DNA of 64,000 nt, from assembly GCF_000308615.1 (NCBI RefSeq), contig NZ_BAGB01000162.1, positions 1 through 64,000 on the forward strand, given 5' to 3'. The stretch is from Nocardia jiangxiensis NBRC 101359 (GTDB lineage: Bacteria; Actinomycetota; Actinomycetes; Mycobacteriales; Mycobacteriaceae). Positions within the stretch are counted from its first letter, which is position 1. Each line of letters begins with the position of its first letter. Below, piece after piece: positions 25,822-33,826 of the stretch. The translations under genes were made by a program, and so were the position numbers. The notes below the pieces were generated by a model. The model ran no database searches, was not told the origin of the DNA, and saw only the letters and a list, made by a program, of their open reading frames with translations.

Positions 25822-26225
25822 CATATATACATCGGGGGAGGGTGTGTGGCGGCATCCAGCGGGTGTGCGGACAGTGGAACTGTCGGCGTGGTGTGGTCGT
25901 GTCCGTCGGTGCCGGGCGTGCGTCGAGTACTGAATGATTATCTGTTGCGGCCGAATCGGCGGGAATCGAATCCGTTTCCGGTAATTGATATCGATTCGGG
26001 CTTGCCGTGCTCGGCTACCGTGCCCGCCGATTACGCGAGGTCGGTGTACGATTCCGGTTTTCCGGGGGTGTTTTTCGGTATTGGCTTGAATCGGTGTGGT
26101 GTGTCGAGTTAGCTTCGACCCGCACCTACCGGGAAATCATCGAATACCGAACCCCGGGGGGCGCGCCGAATACGGATATTGACCGATACCCACGGCGCAA
26201 TCACTTTCCGACAGGAGTTACCGAA

Positions 26226-27644
26226 ATGACCGAACACAGCCCCGCAACGGCCACCGCGCGCGCCCGTCTGGGGAACGGCGAATTGCGCGCCATGGTGGCG
26301 CACGTACTGGCCGACAACCCCGGCACCGAATACGGGCCGCGCCAGATCGCGGTCCTCCTGGGCCGTTCGGCCGGGGCGGTCGGCAATGCCCTGGCCCGGC
26401 TGACCGATGCCGGGCACGCCGAACAAACCCAAACCACCCCGCGCCGCTACCGCGCAACCCCCGCCACCGCGACCGCCGCCGCGTCCGTAGTCCCTGCCCG
26501 CGTGTCCGTGGCCCCGGCTCGCACACCCCGCCGCACCCGTCCCGCCATCACGCCCGCACCGGCCGCCATGACCCCGGCCGCCGCGAGCGTCACCCTCAGC
26601 CGGGCCGCCGCCGCGTTCGGCCGCGCCGCCGTCGCGTTGATCGTGGCCGTGGTCGGTGTGGCCGCCGCGTTGGGCCGCCACACCGTCACCACCCTGGCTC
26701 ACCGCACCGCCACCCCGGCCCGGCCGAACCCGCGCCCGGTGCCCGCGCGCCGCGCGATCACTGCGGACCGGGCCACCGCCGCCCCGGCACCGCGAACACC
26801 ACGCCCGGCCGCACCCGCACCGGCCCCCGCCGACACCGCCCCGGACACGCACGCACCGGCCGCGAACACCACGCCCGCACCGGCCACCACCCCGGAACCA
26901 GCTGCCGCCCCGGAACCGGCCGCCACCGTGGAACCGGCCGCCACCCCGGCCGACACGGGCAAGGCCGACGACCTTACGCCCGCACCGGCCACCGCCACCG
27001 CACCGGCCAAGCCCCGCAAGAGCACCAAAACCGCTGCGACGAAACGCGCTTCGACCCCGGCCGCGCCCGCCGACGACACCGGGACCGGTACCCCCGATGC
27101 GGCAACCCCCGCGCGCAAGCAACGGGCCCGCAAGAACACCGCACCCGCCGACACCACGCCCGCCGACACCGCGCCCGACACCGCCACCGCCCCGGCCACC
27201 GAGGCGGCTCCGGCCAAGCCCCGCGCGCCCCGCAAGACCACGAAACCCGCTGCGGCCAAGCCCAACACGCCCGCCAAGGCCACGAAACCGGCTGCGGCGA
27301 AACAGGGTACGGCCAAGGCCACGGCGAACGACACTGCCGCCCCGGCCCCGGTGAGCGCCGCCCCGGCCGAACAATCACCCGCCCCCACCGCGCGCCGCGC
27401 GGCCCGCAAAACCGCCACCGCGACCGAACCGGCCCCCGCCACCCCGGCCAAGACCACGCGGGCCAAGACCTCCGACACCGCCCGCAAGGCCACGAAACCC
27501 GCTGCGGCCAAACAAGGTACGGCCAAGGGCAAGGCGAAAGCCGCCGCCCCGGCCCCGGCGAACATCGCGCCGACCGGCACGCCCGCGCGGCCCCGCCGCA
27601 CACGCACCGCACCGGCTACCGCGCAAACCCGCGCCGCCGCCTGA
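26226..27644 (+). CDS. Winged-helix protein with long histone-H1-like Ala/Pro/Lys tail
   Basis: A 472-residue protein starting at ATG 26226 after ACAGGAG. Residues 10-75 form a winged helix (ELRAMVAHVLADNPGTEYG, LGRSAGAVGNALARLTDAG). A hydrophobic stretch at about 125-145 (AAVALIVAVVGVAAALG) may be a membrane span. The remainder is low-complexity Ala/Pro/Thr/Lys with repeated ATKPAAAKQGTAK and KPRKSTKT blocks, like bacterial H1/HupB tails. It may be a nucleoid-associated or DNA-tethering protein. The 198-residue protein at 32673-33269 has a related winged-helix/basic-linker design. Confidence 0.6.
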   Translation: MTEHSPATATARARLGNGELRAMVAHVLADNPGTEYGPRQIAVLLGRSAGAVGNALARLTDAGHAEQTQTTPRRYRATPATATAAASVVPARVSVAPARTPRRTRPAITPAPAAMTPAAASVTLSRAAAAFGRAAVALIVAVVGVAAALGRHTVTTLAHRTATPARPNPRPVPARRAITADRATAAPAPRTPRPAAPAPAPADTAPDTHAPAANTTPAPATTPEPAAAPEPAATVEPAATPADTGKADDLTPAPATATAPAKPRKSTKTAATKRASTPAAPADDTGTGTPDAATPARKQRARKNTAPADTTPADTAPDTATAPATEAAPAKPRAPRKTTKPAAAKPNTPAKATKPAAAKQGTAKATANDTAAPAPVSAAPAEQSPAPTARRAARKTATATEPAPATPAKTTRAKTSDTARKATKPAAAKQGTAKGKAKAAAPAPANIAPTGTPARPRRTRTAPATAQTRAAA

Positions 27645-27651
27645 TTCCCCC

Positions 27652-27692
27652 GCACCGGCCGGGGCCCTCGAACCCGCGGCCCCGGCCGGTGC
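27652..27692 (+). terminator. Perfect 15-bp GC-rich hairpin
   Basis: GCACCGGCCGGGGCC (27652-27666) and its exact complement (27678-27692) enclose an 11-nt loop, 8 bp after the H1-like gene stop. There is no U-tract, as is common for actinobacterial terminators. Confidence 0.7.
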
Positions 27693-27753
27693 CCCCGACA
27701 GGACACCGGAAACCGAGACCGGTACCGGCACACACGAATCGAGGAATTCCGCC

Positions 27754-28338
27754 ATGACCGACCACCACGACGACGAGCACGACAACGACCTCGACCTGGT
27801 CCCTTGGGATCAGCTCAGTACCGACGCGGTGCTGGCCATCCGCACCGACGCCTTCTACTACGAGGACCTGGCTCGCACGTTGCGCGCGGACAACGAACTC
27901 GACACCCGGCTGGAGCTGGCCGATTTCAGCCAAGGCCGCCGCCGCACCTGTCGCGCGTGCGGGGGCTGGGCCGACCATATCCACGACCCGCTGACCGATG
28001 AACCGATGATGGTCCCGTGGTGGTATCCCACGTTCACCCGCGCCGACGTCGAGGCCATCACGCAGCTCGCCTGGCAGGTGTTCGCGCTGGCCTCGTTCGC
28101 CCCGAGGTGGGCCTGGGACGCCCTGGCCGATGGTTCGCACCGGGTCACCGTCCCGCTCAAGGCCAGTAACTACCGGGTCATCGTGCCCGCCGACGACGCC
28201 GACGGGCGGCCCGGCACCGCGTATATCGACAACGACTACACCGGCGCACCCGATCTGCGACCGCCGGTGATCTACGCCAACCCCCGCACCGCCGCCGCGA
28301 TCGCCGACGCCCGCCGATACCTCACCCCGCCCGCCTAG
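27754..28338 (+). CDS. Hypothetical hydrophilic protein with a CxxCGxWADHxHxP motif
   Basis: A 194-residue soluble protein of unknown function. After an acidic His/Asp-rich N-terminus it has a helical region, then the motif RRTCRACGGWADHIHDPLTDE (Cys-x2-Cys, Trp, two His), a likely metal site. The protein encoded at 31808-32590 has the matching CWPCGSWADHVHEPGTGERM, so the two are paralogues. The leader and first codons (GAATCGAGGAATTCCGCC ATG ACCGACCA) are nearly identical to those of the next gene. A hairpin follows the stop. Confidence 0.6.
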   Translation: MTDHHDDEHDNDLDLVPWDQLSTDAVLAIRTDAFYYEDLARTLRADNELDTRLELADFSQGRRRTCRACGGWADHIHDPLTDEPMMVPWWYPTFTRADVEAITQLAWQVFALASFAPRWAWDALADGSHRVTVPLKASNYRVIVPADDADGRPGTAYIDNDYTGAPDLRPPVIYANPRTAAAIADARRYLTPPA

Positions 28339-28350
28339 CGCCCCCGAACC

Positions 28351-28382
28351 GGCCGGGCCCGCATCCTGCGGCCCGGCCGTAC
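28351..28382 (+). terminator. GC-rich hairpin with one bulge
   Basis: CGGCCGGGCCCGCA pairs with TGCGGCCCGGCCG except for one bulged C, with a 3-nt loop. It lies about 15 bp after the stop of the preceding gene. Confidence 0.55.
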
Positions 28383-28504
28383 GGGAACCACCACCGCGCC
28401 GCGCCCGCGCCGACGTCCAGTCGTCGGCACGGGCAGGGCACGGGCGGACGGCACCGAGGCAACCCGAAACCATCACCAGCACAACAGAATCGAGGAATTC
28501 CGCC

Positions 28505-29071
28505 ATGACCGACCAGCACGACAACGACAACGACCAGCACGACTACGATCCGCGCCCGGGGGTCGGGTGCGCTCATGACGCGCGCGCATGCGCCGAAACA
28601 GCAAGTGGGGCAACGACTACGAACCTCACCGCTATCGAGGGCCCCCGGTTGAACCTCGACGATATCGTCGGCGGGGCTCAACAACGCAACGACGTGGAGG
28701 TACTCCACGAACGGAACGGCGTTTCGGTGCGGTACCGGCTGCACGTCGATGCCCGCATCGAGCAGTCGTACTTCGTGGTCGAGGCATACGATCCGGCCGG
28801 GCGGCAATGGAACGATCTCTGGGCTATCCCGCAACAGACCTACACCTTCGACGGGCCCGAAGGGGCCGACACCAACCCGGACACGAGGGTGCTCGCCAGC
28901 CCGTATCAGCGTGACCTCTACCGCAAGTCACGCAGCTGGCAAAAGATCATGGACAGGCTGACCGCGCACGCCGATTACCTCCTTGCGCCCCGCGCCGCCA
29001 CCGGGGGTTGTGCCCGCTGCGCGGACACCCCCGGCGAAACGGCCGGAAACGGGGACGCCGGGCCGATCTGA
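28505..29071 (+). CDS. Hypothetical hydrophilic protein
   Basis: A 188-residue protein with an Asp/His/Gln-rich N-terminus (MTDQHDNDNDQHDYD) and a central beta-rich region (VEVLHERNGVSVRYRLHV ... SYFVVEAYDPAGRQW), ending with two cysteines (GGCARCADTPG). No family is recognised. Its 5' leader and first codons duplicate those of the gene at 27754, suggesting shared translational control or recent copying of the leader. The next gene, a small zinc-finger-like protein, starts 33 bp downstream. Confidence 0.55.
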   Translation: MTDQHDNDNDQHDYDPRPGVGCAHDARACAETASGATTTNLTAIEGPRLNLDDIVGGAQQRNDVEVLHERNGVSVRYRLHVDARIEQSYFVVEAYDPAGRQWNDLWAIPQQTYTFDGPEGADTNPDTRVLASPYQRDLYRKSRSWQKIMDRLTAHADYLLAPRAATGGCARCADTPGETAGNGDAGPI

Positions 29072-29104
29072 TTTTCCCGCAGCCCCCTGGAAGGAGAACA
29101 GGTC

Positions 29105-29281
29105 ATGAAACTTCATGGATGGTGCGAGAAGTGCCGTAAAGTCAAGCGGGTCAACATGTCCGGCCGCGCCGTGCCGCTACAGCCGATCATCGGCGTGTGT
29201 GACGAGTGCGCCGAAACCACCAGCGACACGCCTGCCCGCCCGCGCGTGGAGAGACCGAACCGGCCCGACGCCCCGACGTAG
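29105..29281 (+). CDS. 58-residue CxxC-CxxC zinc-finger-like protein
   Basis: ATG 29105 follows a strong GGAAGGAG. The product starts MKLHGWCEKCRKVKRV and has a second pair in GVCDECAET, giving a four-cysteine zinc-ribbon knuckle. The tail is Pro/Arg rich. It is probably a small nucleic-acid or protein binding factor of the element. A strong terminator hairpin follows 22 bp after the TAG, supporting that this is the last gene of the unit. Confidence 0.6.
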   Translation: MKLHGWCEKCRKVKRVNMSGRAVPLQPIIGVCDECAETTSDTPARPRVERPNRPDAPT

Positions 29282-29303
29282 CCACCCGACGCCGAGATCG
29301 AAC

Positions 29304-29343
29304 GGGCCCGGGGTGATCCGCCAGCGCGGATCACCCCGGGCCC
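29304..29343. terminator. Perfect 18-bp hairpin with 4-nt loop
   Basis: The arms are 29304-29321 and 29326-29343, beginning GGGCCCGGGGTGATCCGC, with loop CAGC. It lies 22 bp after the small zinc-finger-like gene. It faces the converging cutinase-like gene whose stop is at 29550, so it may terminate both directions. Confidence 0.8.
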
Positions 29344-29549
29344 TGTTGGGTCGTCGGTGCTGATGACATCGGGGCGGCACCGGCGCGGGCCGCCACACCC
29401 CCGGCACCGGCACCCCCGCCCGACCCCGGCGCGCACGTCATACCCTGGCCGCACTGCCGATCCGGCCGGGGCCCCGGTGCCTATTTCGGTGGGCGCGCTG
29501 TGCGGGGCCTATCGGGCGGCTGCTAGCACCCTCTCGAGGGTGACCTCGA
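29344..29549. other. Convergent intergenic spacer
   Basis: About 200 bp of GC-rich DNA between the terminator and the cutinase-like stop. No gene is seen, and no further strong palindrome. Confidence 0.4.
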
Positions 29550-31022
29550 TCAGTGGGCGTGGTTGATTTGGCCGGTCAACCAGCTGGTGAGGTCTTGTAG
29601 GCCCGGGGCGTACCCGTTCTGGTGGACACCAGAAGAGAAGAAATTCGCCGCGTCGATTCCTTGCCGGGCCAGGTCGGCGAGTCCACTGTTCGAGGTCGTG
29701 CCGGTGTTGGTGGGGGTGAGTGCGGCCAGGGGTGCGGCGGTGCTGCCGGTGAGTGCGTTCGCCGCGACCTGCGCGAGGTCGGCGGCGACAGGAAGCAGGC
29801 CGGTCAATGCGGCCCCGGCACCCAGGACGTCTCCGGTGGTGAGTTTCTGCACTGCCGCCCACGCGGTGTCCTGGGCGTTACCGAGGTCGGTGGCGACTCG
29901 GTTGATGTCGACTCCGGCGAGGATATCGATGATTTGTGCTGCCGCGCTGGTGATTCCGCTGGTGTCGGCCGGGGCGAGGATGGTCAGGATGCGGGCGATG
30001 AGGTGCAGGTCGACCTGCGAGGCCATGGTGACCAGCGGCCGGAACTGATTGTTGAGGTCACCGGCGAGCTGGTGGGTGCCCGGGACGTCCAGGGCGGCCA
30101 GGCGTTGCGGCAACGCCGCGAGGTCCGCGCCGATCGCGGGCAGGTTCGCTGCGAGGGCGCTCATCCCCGCCAGCACGTTCAGTACCTGCTGGGTGAGGGT
30201 GGACGCATCGAGTCCTGCCAGAGCACCGGCTTCGGCGCTGGGCTGCGAGGCCGGGCCGGTCTGAGTCGTGGCCTCGGGCCCGGGTGCGGGGTTCGGGGTG
30301 CTGGTGAACGCGCGTCCGATCGTGGTGACGAGCGGGTCGGTCTGCGGGGAGGCCGAGCAGTACAGGTCGCCTTGGGTGCAGAGGGTACGCACCCGGTCGG
30401 TCAACTCGCCGAAGTCCTGGCCGCGAGGGCCCTCGACGCCTTCCCCGCCGGCCTGATGGCCGAGTTGCGGTGTCGTGGACGCGCGGTGAGGGTCCGCGAC
30501 GAGCCCGACCGCCAGGACCCGCGAGGCCGGGATCGGGCCTTGCCCGTGCCCAATCCGGGCCGCGAGGTCCCCAGCGACCTGCGCTCCTTGGGAATACCCG
30601 AGCAGGACCACTTTCGTAGTGGGGCACAGCTGCGACAACTGCGTGGAGAGCGCTTGTGTGCCACCGGATTCCGAGGCGGCGTAGGTCGGGGTGATCGACG
30701 CGGAGTAGTCCACCGTCTGCGAGGCGAGATCGTGGCCGTAGCGGGCCTGCAGGTCGCCGGTAACCGGGGCCAGCAGGGTCTGCGGCGAGGTCTGGGCGGG
30801 CGAGGTGCCGGTCGGGGCCTCCTCCCAGGTTCCGGGCACCGTGACCGTGGTGACCTTCGCGCAGCCTTGTGCGGGTGTGGGTGCGGCGACGGCGAGGGCG
30901 GGTGTCACGGCCGCGGTGAGCACGGTGGCCGCGCAGATCGAGGCACCGGCCCACCGCCGCACCCTGGGGCGAGGGCGTGCGGGGTGGCGTGTGGTGCGAA
31001 TACGGATGTGTGAACCGATCAT
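29550..31022 (-). CDS. Second cutinase-like exported protein with long helical C-terminal domain
   Basis: A 490-residue exported protein. Its signal peptide includes a basic N-terminus (MIGSHIRIRTTRHPARPRPR) and a hydrophobic core ending ALAVAAP. The cutinase core has GYSQGAQV (nucleophile) and CTQGDLYC (acid), but again no His within the following 25 residues (SASPQTDPLVTTIGRAF). The last 230 residues are Ala/Leu/Asp-rich helices. ATG 31022 follows CAGGAGG. About 65 bp upstream lies one copy of the regulatory element shared with the pilin and methyltransferase operons. It is probably an envelope factor for transfer. Confidence 0.75.
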   Translation of the reverse strand: MIGSHIRIRTTRHPARPRPRVRRWAGASICAATVLTAAVTPALAVAAPTPAQGCAKVTTVTVPGTWEEAPTGTSPAQTSPQTLLAPVTGDLQARYGHDLASQTVDYSASITPTYAASESGGTQALSTQLSQLCPTTKVVLLGYSQGAQVAGDLAARIGHGQGPIPASRVLAVGLVADPHRASTTPQLGHQAGGEGVEGPRGQDFGELTDRVRTLCTQGDLYCSASPQTDPLVTTIGRAFTSTPNPAPGPEATTQTGPASQPSAEAGALAGLDASTLTQQVLNVLAGMSALAANLPAIGADLAALPQRLAALDVPGTHQLAGDLNNQFRPLVTMASQVDLHLIARILTILAPADTSGITSAAAQIIDILAGVDINRVATDLGNAQDTAWAAVQKLTTGDVLGAGAALTGLLPVAADLAQVAANALTGSTAAPLAALTPTNTGTTSNSGLADLARQGIDAANFFSSGVHQNGYAPGLQDLTSWLTGQINHAH

Positions 31023-31087
31023 GGGGTACCTCCTGAACAGGGTCGAATGACGGACGCGAACACCACCGGGGCGTGGTGCCGCTATCT

Positions 31088-31120
31088 GAGGACTCCTGTT
31101 CGAGGGCCGAAATTTGACAC
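31088..31120 (-). promoter_or_regulatory. Shared upstream element, copy A
   Basis: On the minus strand it reads TGTCAAATTTCGGCCC then TCGAACAGGAGTCCTC. It sits 66 bp upstream of the cutinase-like ATG. Copies at 49879-49914 and 51104-51138 have the same core (TGTCAA, about 20 bp, CAGGAGTCCTC) in the same orientation and distance to a start codon. The AGGAGTCCT part is palindromic around its centre. Confidence 0.6.
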
Positions 31121-31271
31121 GCGATACGGCACGGATTTCGACCACAGCCGCGCGGGGCCGGGAATCCCGCGCGGCCCCCAGGGGCCGGGGCGTTGGATTG
31201 CGGGGCGTTCCCAGGGGGCCGACCGGCACCGCGCGTCCGGCCGTGGGGCGCGGTGCGGGGGCGTGGATATG

Positions 31272-31309
31272 GCACGGGCCCCGGCCGTGGAATTGGCCGG
31301 GGCCCGTGC
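31272..31309 (-). terminator. Perfect 15-bp GC-rich hairpin
   Basis: GCACGGGCCCCGGCC (31272-31286) pairs with 31295-31309 across an 8-nt loop. It lies 23 bp downstream of the stop of the minus-strand gene at 31333. Confidence 0.7.
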
Positions 31310-31332
31310 GGTGTGCGCGCGCCGCGCGTTGG

Positions 31333-31725
31333 TTAGCGGTCGCGGTCCTGTGCGGCGATGGCGGCGGCCGATGGTGTGTCGAACACGCGCCCATCGGGCA
31401 GCATCAGCCCACCGGTAGCGGTGACCACGGCCGCGATATCGGTTCCGGCCAGGGTGAGCGCGTCCGCGACGTGTAGCTGGCCCCCGTCGATGAGATCGCG
31501 CACCGTCCACCGATGCGGTGTGCGCGCGAACGGGAACGGGTCGTCGAACTCGTAATCGACCTGCCAACTCTCGGCGCACTCGGTACAGATGGTGCCACCG
31601 GCGACATGCGCGCACTCGGTGTGCGGCACCACCGTGAACAGGTGCTCGCGGATCCGGGTGACCCGCTGCGCGGTGCCCAGCATCGTGTAGGACTCGTCCA
31701 ACCGCGCGGTCAATGTCTCGTACAT
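31333..31725 (-). CDS. Hypothetical protein with Cys/His cluster
   Basis: A 130-residue protein (MYETLTARLDESYTML) starting at ATG 31725 after AAGGGGAAAG; ATG 31749 is an in-frame alternative. The middle has PHTECAHVAGGTICTECAESW, a likely zinc site, then FARTPHRWTVRDLIDGG and a C-terminal alpha/beta region. No family is recognised. It resembles other small hydrophilic proteins of this region in size and Cys/His content, and is likewise bracketed by long hairpins. Confidence 0.55.
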   Translation of the reverse strand: MYETLTARLDESYTMLGTAQRVTRIREHLFTVVPHTECAHVAGGTICTECAESWQVDYEFDDPFPFARTPHRWTVRDLIDGGQLHVADALTLAGTDIAAVVTATGGLMLPDGRVFDTPSAAAIAAQDRDR

Positions 31726-31760
31726 GAAATCTTTCCCCTTGTCGTCCATAGCGAAAATGG

Positions 31761-31799
31761 CCTGTTCCCAGGCGGGGACGGACCCCGCCTGGGAACAGG
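31761..31799 (-). terminator. Perfect 17-bp hairpin
   Basis: CCTGTTCCCAGGCGGGG (31761-31777) pairs with 31783-31799 across ACGGA. It lies just after the stop of the gene at 31808 and before the start of the next minus-strand gene. Confidence 0.75.
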
Positions 31800-31807
31800 T
31801 GCTCAAC

Positions 31808-32590
31808 TCACGCGGTCCGGGCGTGTGTCCATGCCCGGGGCAGTGCCCCGCCCGTAGTGAGGTGGTTGTCCAGGGCGGCCATGAGTTCGCTGGCCTCGCG
31901 GTGCCACGCGGCGAGCCGGTCGTGGTGATCGCCGGTGTCGGGGTCGCCGTCGTGGGCGTCGATCTCGGCGTCGATCTGGTTCTGGCGGACACGGAACCGC
32001 GCCAGCAGGTCGTCGGGATCATCGGCGCGCACCGGCCGGGCGGGCGCGGGCGCGACGGGCCCGCAGCCGTGGTACCGCGCGTAGTGGTAGGCGGCCACGA
32101 TCGCGGCGGTACCGCGCGCGGTGGCGTGGATGGCCGGGAACGCCCGCGCCTGCCCGGTGACCCGGTGCACACACCCGCTGATGTAGACCACACGGGCGGC
32201 CCCGTCGCCGGTGTCGCCGTGGTGGATCGTCACCACGAACTGGTGACGCCCCAGATCGACCACAACCTGCGCGGCGGTAGGGGTTTCGGTCCAGTGGTGC
32301 GGCAGCGCGGTAACCGCCAGCGCGAACACCCGCACCGCTGTCGCGATGTGCTCATCATCGGCCAGCAGGCCCCCGTGCACCGGCATGCGCTCCCCGGTAC
32401 CCGGTTCGTGGACGTGATCAGCCCAACTCCCGCACGGCCAGCACGTGCGGCGCGCCGAGCCGCCGAGCTGCCCGAGGTCTTCCAGCTCGTTGTCCAGTTC
32501 CAGCGCGCGCGGCAGATTCCGGGCATCGGCGGCCCGGTCACGAGCGGCCCGCAACAGCGCGATCGGTTCGGATGTGGTCGGTGTGGTCAT
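31808..32590 (-). CDS. Paralogue of the CxxCGxWADHxHxP protein
   Basis: A 260-residue soluble protein. The N-terminus is a helical ARDRAADARNLPRALELDNEL, then RRTCWPCGSWADHVHEPGTG matches the motif in the gene at 27754. A beta-rich segment (HQFVVTIHHGDTGDGAARV) follows, then a coiled-coil-like acidic C-terminus (RFRVRQNQIDAEIDAHDG). The leader shares CACAACAGAATCGAG with the gene at 28505. Function unknown; it is probably a metal-binding accessory protein of the element. Confidence 0.6.
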   Translation of the reverse strand: MTTPTTSEPIALLRAARDRAADARNLPRALELDNELEDLGQLGGSARRTCWPCGSWADHVHEPGTGERMPVHGGLLADDEHIATAVRVFALAVTALPHHWTETPTAAQVVVDLGRHQFVVTIHHGDTGDGAARVVYISGCVHRVTGQARAFPAIHATARGTAAIVAAYHYARYHGCGPVAPAPARPVRADDPDDLLARFRVRQNQIDAEIDAHDGDPDTGDHHDRLAAWHREASELMAALDNHLTTGGALPRAWTHARTA

Positions 32591-32672
32591 GACAAAGTCT
32601 CGATTCTGTTGTGCAAGAGCAAATTTCGGGAATCGGTGACCGGGCGGACGCCCGGCAATGCGCGGCGGGTGT

Positions 32673-33269
32673 TCACGCCCCGGCGGCCAGAGCCCACTTC
32701 TTCGGCGCGTCGCTGGTACGGGTGGCCACGTCCTCGGCGGTGAGCCTCTCCAGGGCGTTGTTGATCGCGCCGCTCGAGAACTGCCGGGGCGCGTGCGCGG
32801 TGTCCAGCGCGTGTTTGAGCGCGGTAGGGCTGAACGACTCGCCGGGGTTGTCCCGCAGATGGTCCTCAACCAGCCCCCGCAACCCACCCGGCGGCAACTT
32901 GTCCACCGTGCCCGCACCACCCCCGGCACCGGCGGTGCCCTTGGCAGGGGCGGCGGGTGGTGCGGTGGTGCCGGTTTTCTTGGGGCGGCCCGGCGTGCGC
33001 GCGGACCGTGCGGCCGGTTTCACGGTCGCGGTGCGGGCCGGGGGTGCGGTGTCGGCCAGGGTCCACAGGTAGGTGGCGCGGGACGCGTCGGGGTCGGTGG
33101 TGCGCACGGCCGTGCCGTCGTCGGCCATCCGCGCCAGAATGGTGCGGCCGGTGGACACGCTCATTCCCGCGTCGAACGCCAGCGCGCTGGCGGTGGCCCC
33201 GGGATTAGCGGCCAGCGCCGCGCGCATAGCGGCGTCGTTGGTGTCGTTTGCTGGTCGCGCATTGGGCAT
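32673..33269 (-). CDS. Double winged-helix DNA-binding protein with basic linker
   Basis: A 198-residue protein starting at ATG 33269 after ACGGAG. It has two winged-helix-like domains: residues 10-75 (MRAALAANPGATASALAFDAG, SVSTGRTILARMADDG) and about 130-195 (LRGLVEDHLRDNPGESFSP, SSGAINNALERLTAED). They are joined by an Ala/Pro/Lys/Arg linker (KPAARSARTPGRPKK). The design parallels the N-terminus of the H1-like protein at 26226. It is likely a regulator or DNA-organising protein. An inverted repeat lies in its upstream region. Confidence 0.65.
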   Translation of the reverse strand: MPNARPANDTNDAAMRAALAANPGATASALAFDAGMSVSTGRTILARMADDGTAVRTTDPDASRATYLWTLADTAPPARTATVKPAARSARTPGRPKKTGTTAPPAAPAKGTAGAGGGAGTVDKLPPGGLRGLVEDHLRDNPGESFSPTALKHALDTAHAPRQFSSGAINNALERLTAEDVATRTSDAPKKWALAAGA

Positions 33270-33682
33270 GACATCTCCGTGGGTGGTAGGGAATTCGATA
33301 GCGGTGTTGCCATGTCCCGGCCGGGACGGTTCGCCCCGCAATTCCGGCGGAATTGCGGGGGAACCACATACATGGACGCTCGTCACCCGGGGAAATGTCA
33401 AGCCGTTATCGAAAACAAGACGCCCGTCTTCTGTTATTTACAACGGCAACGGGAATGTCCGGCGGTATCGGATAGCCGCGACTCTAATAGGACGAAACGA
33501 GTACGGCATACGACTGTGCGGCGAGGTTTCCATCGGGGGCCATTGTCGTGCCAGCGCACGGTGCCAGCGGACCCGGCCGTAGGTGATTTGCACGATCGGT
33601 GCGCTGGAATCCAGGTTCACGATATATCGACCTCGCAGTTCCACCTGAAATCGTCGACGAATTCCCGAGTCTGATCCTCGGC
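33270..33682. other. Upstream region of the double winged-helix gene
   Basis: About 410 bp. It contains a perfect 12-bp hairpin at 33334-33360 and the palindrome TCCCGGCCGGGA just before it. Minus-strand frames here are short; one beginning MELRGRYIVNLDSSAPIVQI (33438-33644) looks partly protein-like but lacks a good start. Confidence 0.4.
33334..33360. promoter_or_regulatory. Perfect 12-bp inverted repeat
   Basis: CCCCGCAATTCC and GGAATTGCGGGG flank GGC, 65 bp upstream of the double winged-helix gene's ATG. It is a candidate operator, possibly for the product itself. Confidence 0.5.
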
Positions 33683-33826
33683 CTATTTCCGGGCCTCGGC
33701 GAGGTTATCGAACGGTTTGGGGTAGCGATATTTCCGGGTATCCGACATCGAAATATACGAGACCATGCCATCGATCTCGACGGGTGCGGTGGCGGGGTTT
33801 TCCGGTGAGTGGTCAGCAGAACGCAT
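33683..33826 (-). CDS. Possible 47-residue protein
   Basis: ATG 33826 opens a frame (MRSADHSPENPATAPVEIDG) ending with SYISMSDTRKYRYPKPFDNL and a short helix. The end looks like real protein, and GAAAGG lies about 10 bases upstream. No family is recognised; low confidence. Confidence 0.35.
   Translation of the reverse strand: MRSADHSPENPATAPVEIDGMVSYISMSDTRKYRYPKPFDNLAEARK

Larger units (their letters stand above)
25457..26225. other. Long intergenic region with iteron-like repeats and an AT-rich palindrome
   Basis: About 770 bp between the fusion gene and the H1-like protein. No gene is convincing; short frames here are compositionally random. It holds four 12-bp direct repeats, then 80 bp downstream a perfect palindrome in an AT-rich patch (ACACATATATACATC). 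This combination is typical of a plasmid replication or partition control region. The promoter of the downstream gene must also lie here. Confidence 0.45.
31023..31332. other. Intergenic region with regulatory element and terminator hairpin
   Basis: Contains the promoter side of the cutinase-like gene, with the shared element at 31088-31120, and at its right end a perfect hairpin terminating the minus-strand gene at 31333. No gene is seen. Confidence 0.5.

Noticed and set aside
26109..27733. Large minus-strand frames opposite the H1-like gene
   Set aside because: They are Gly/Arg/Val shadows produced by the repetitive Ala/Pro codons of the plus-strand gene.
33438..33644. Minus-strand ORF beginning MELRGRYIVNLDSSAP
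   Set aside because: The beginning looks protein-like but there is no convincing ribosome binding site and the second half is random in composition.
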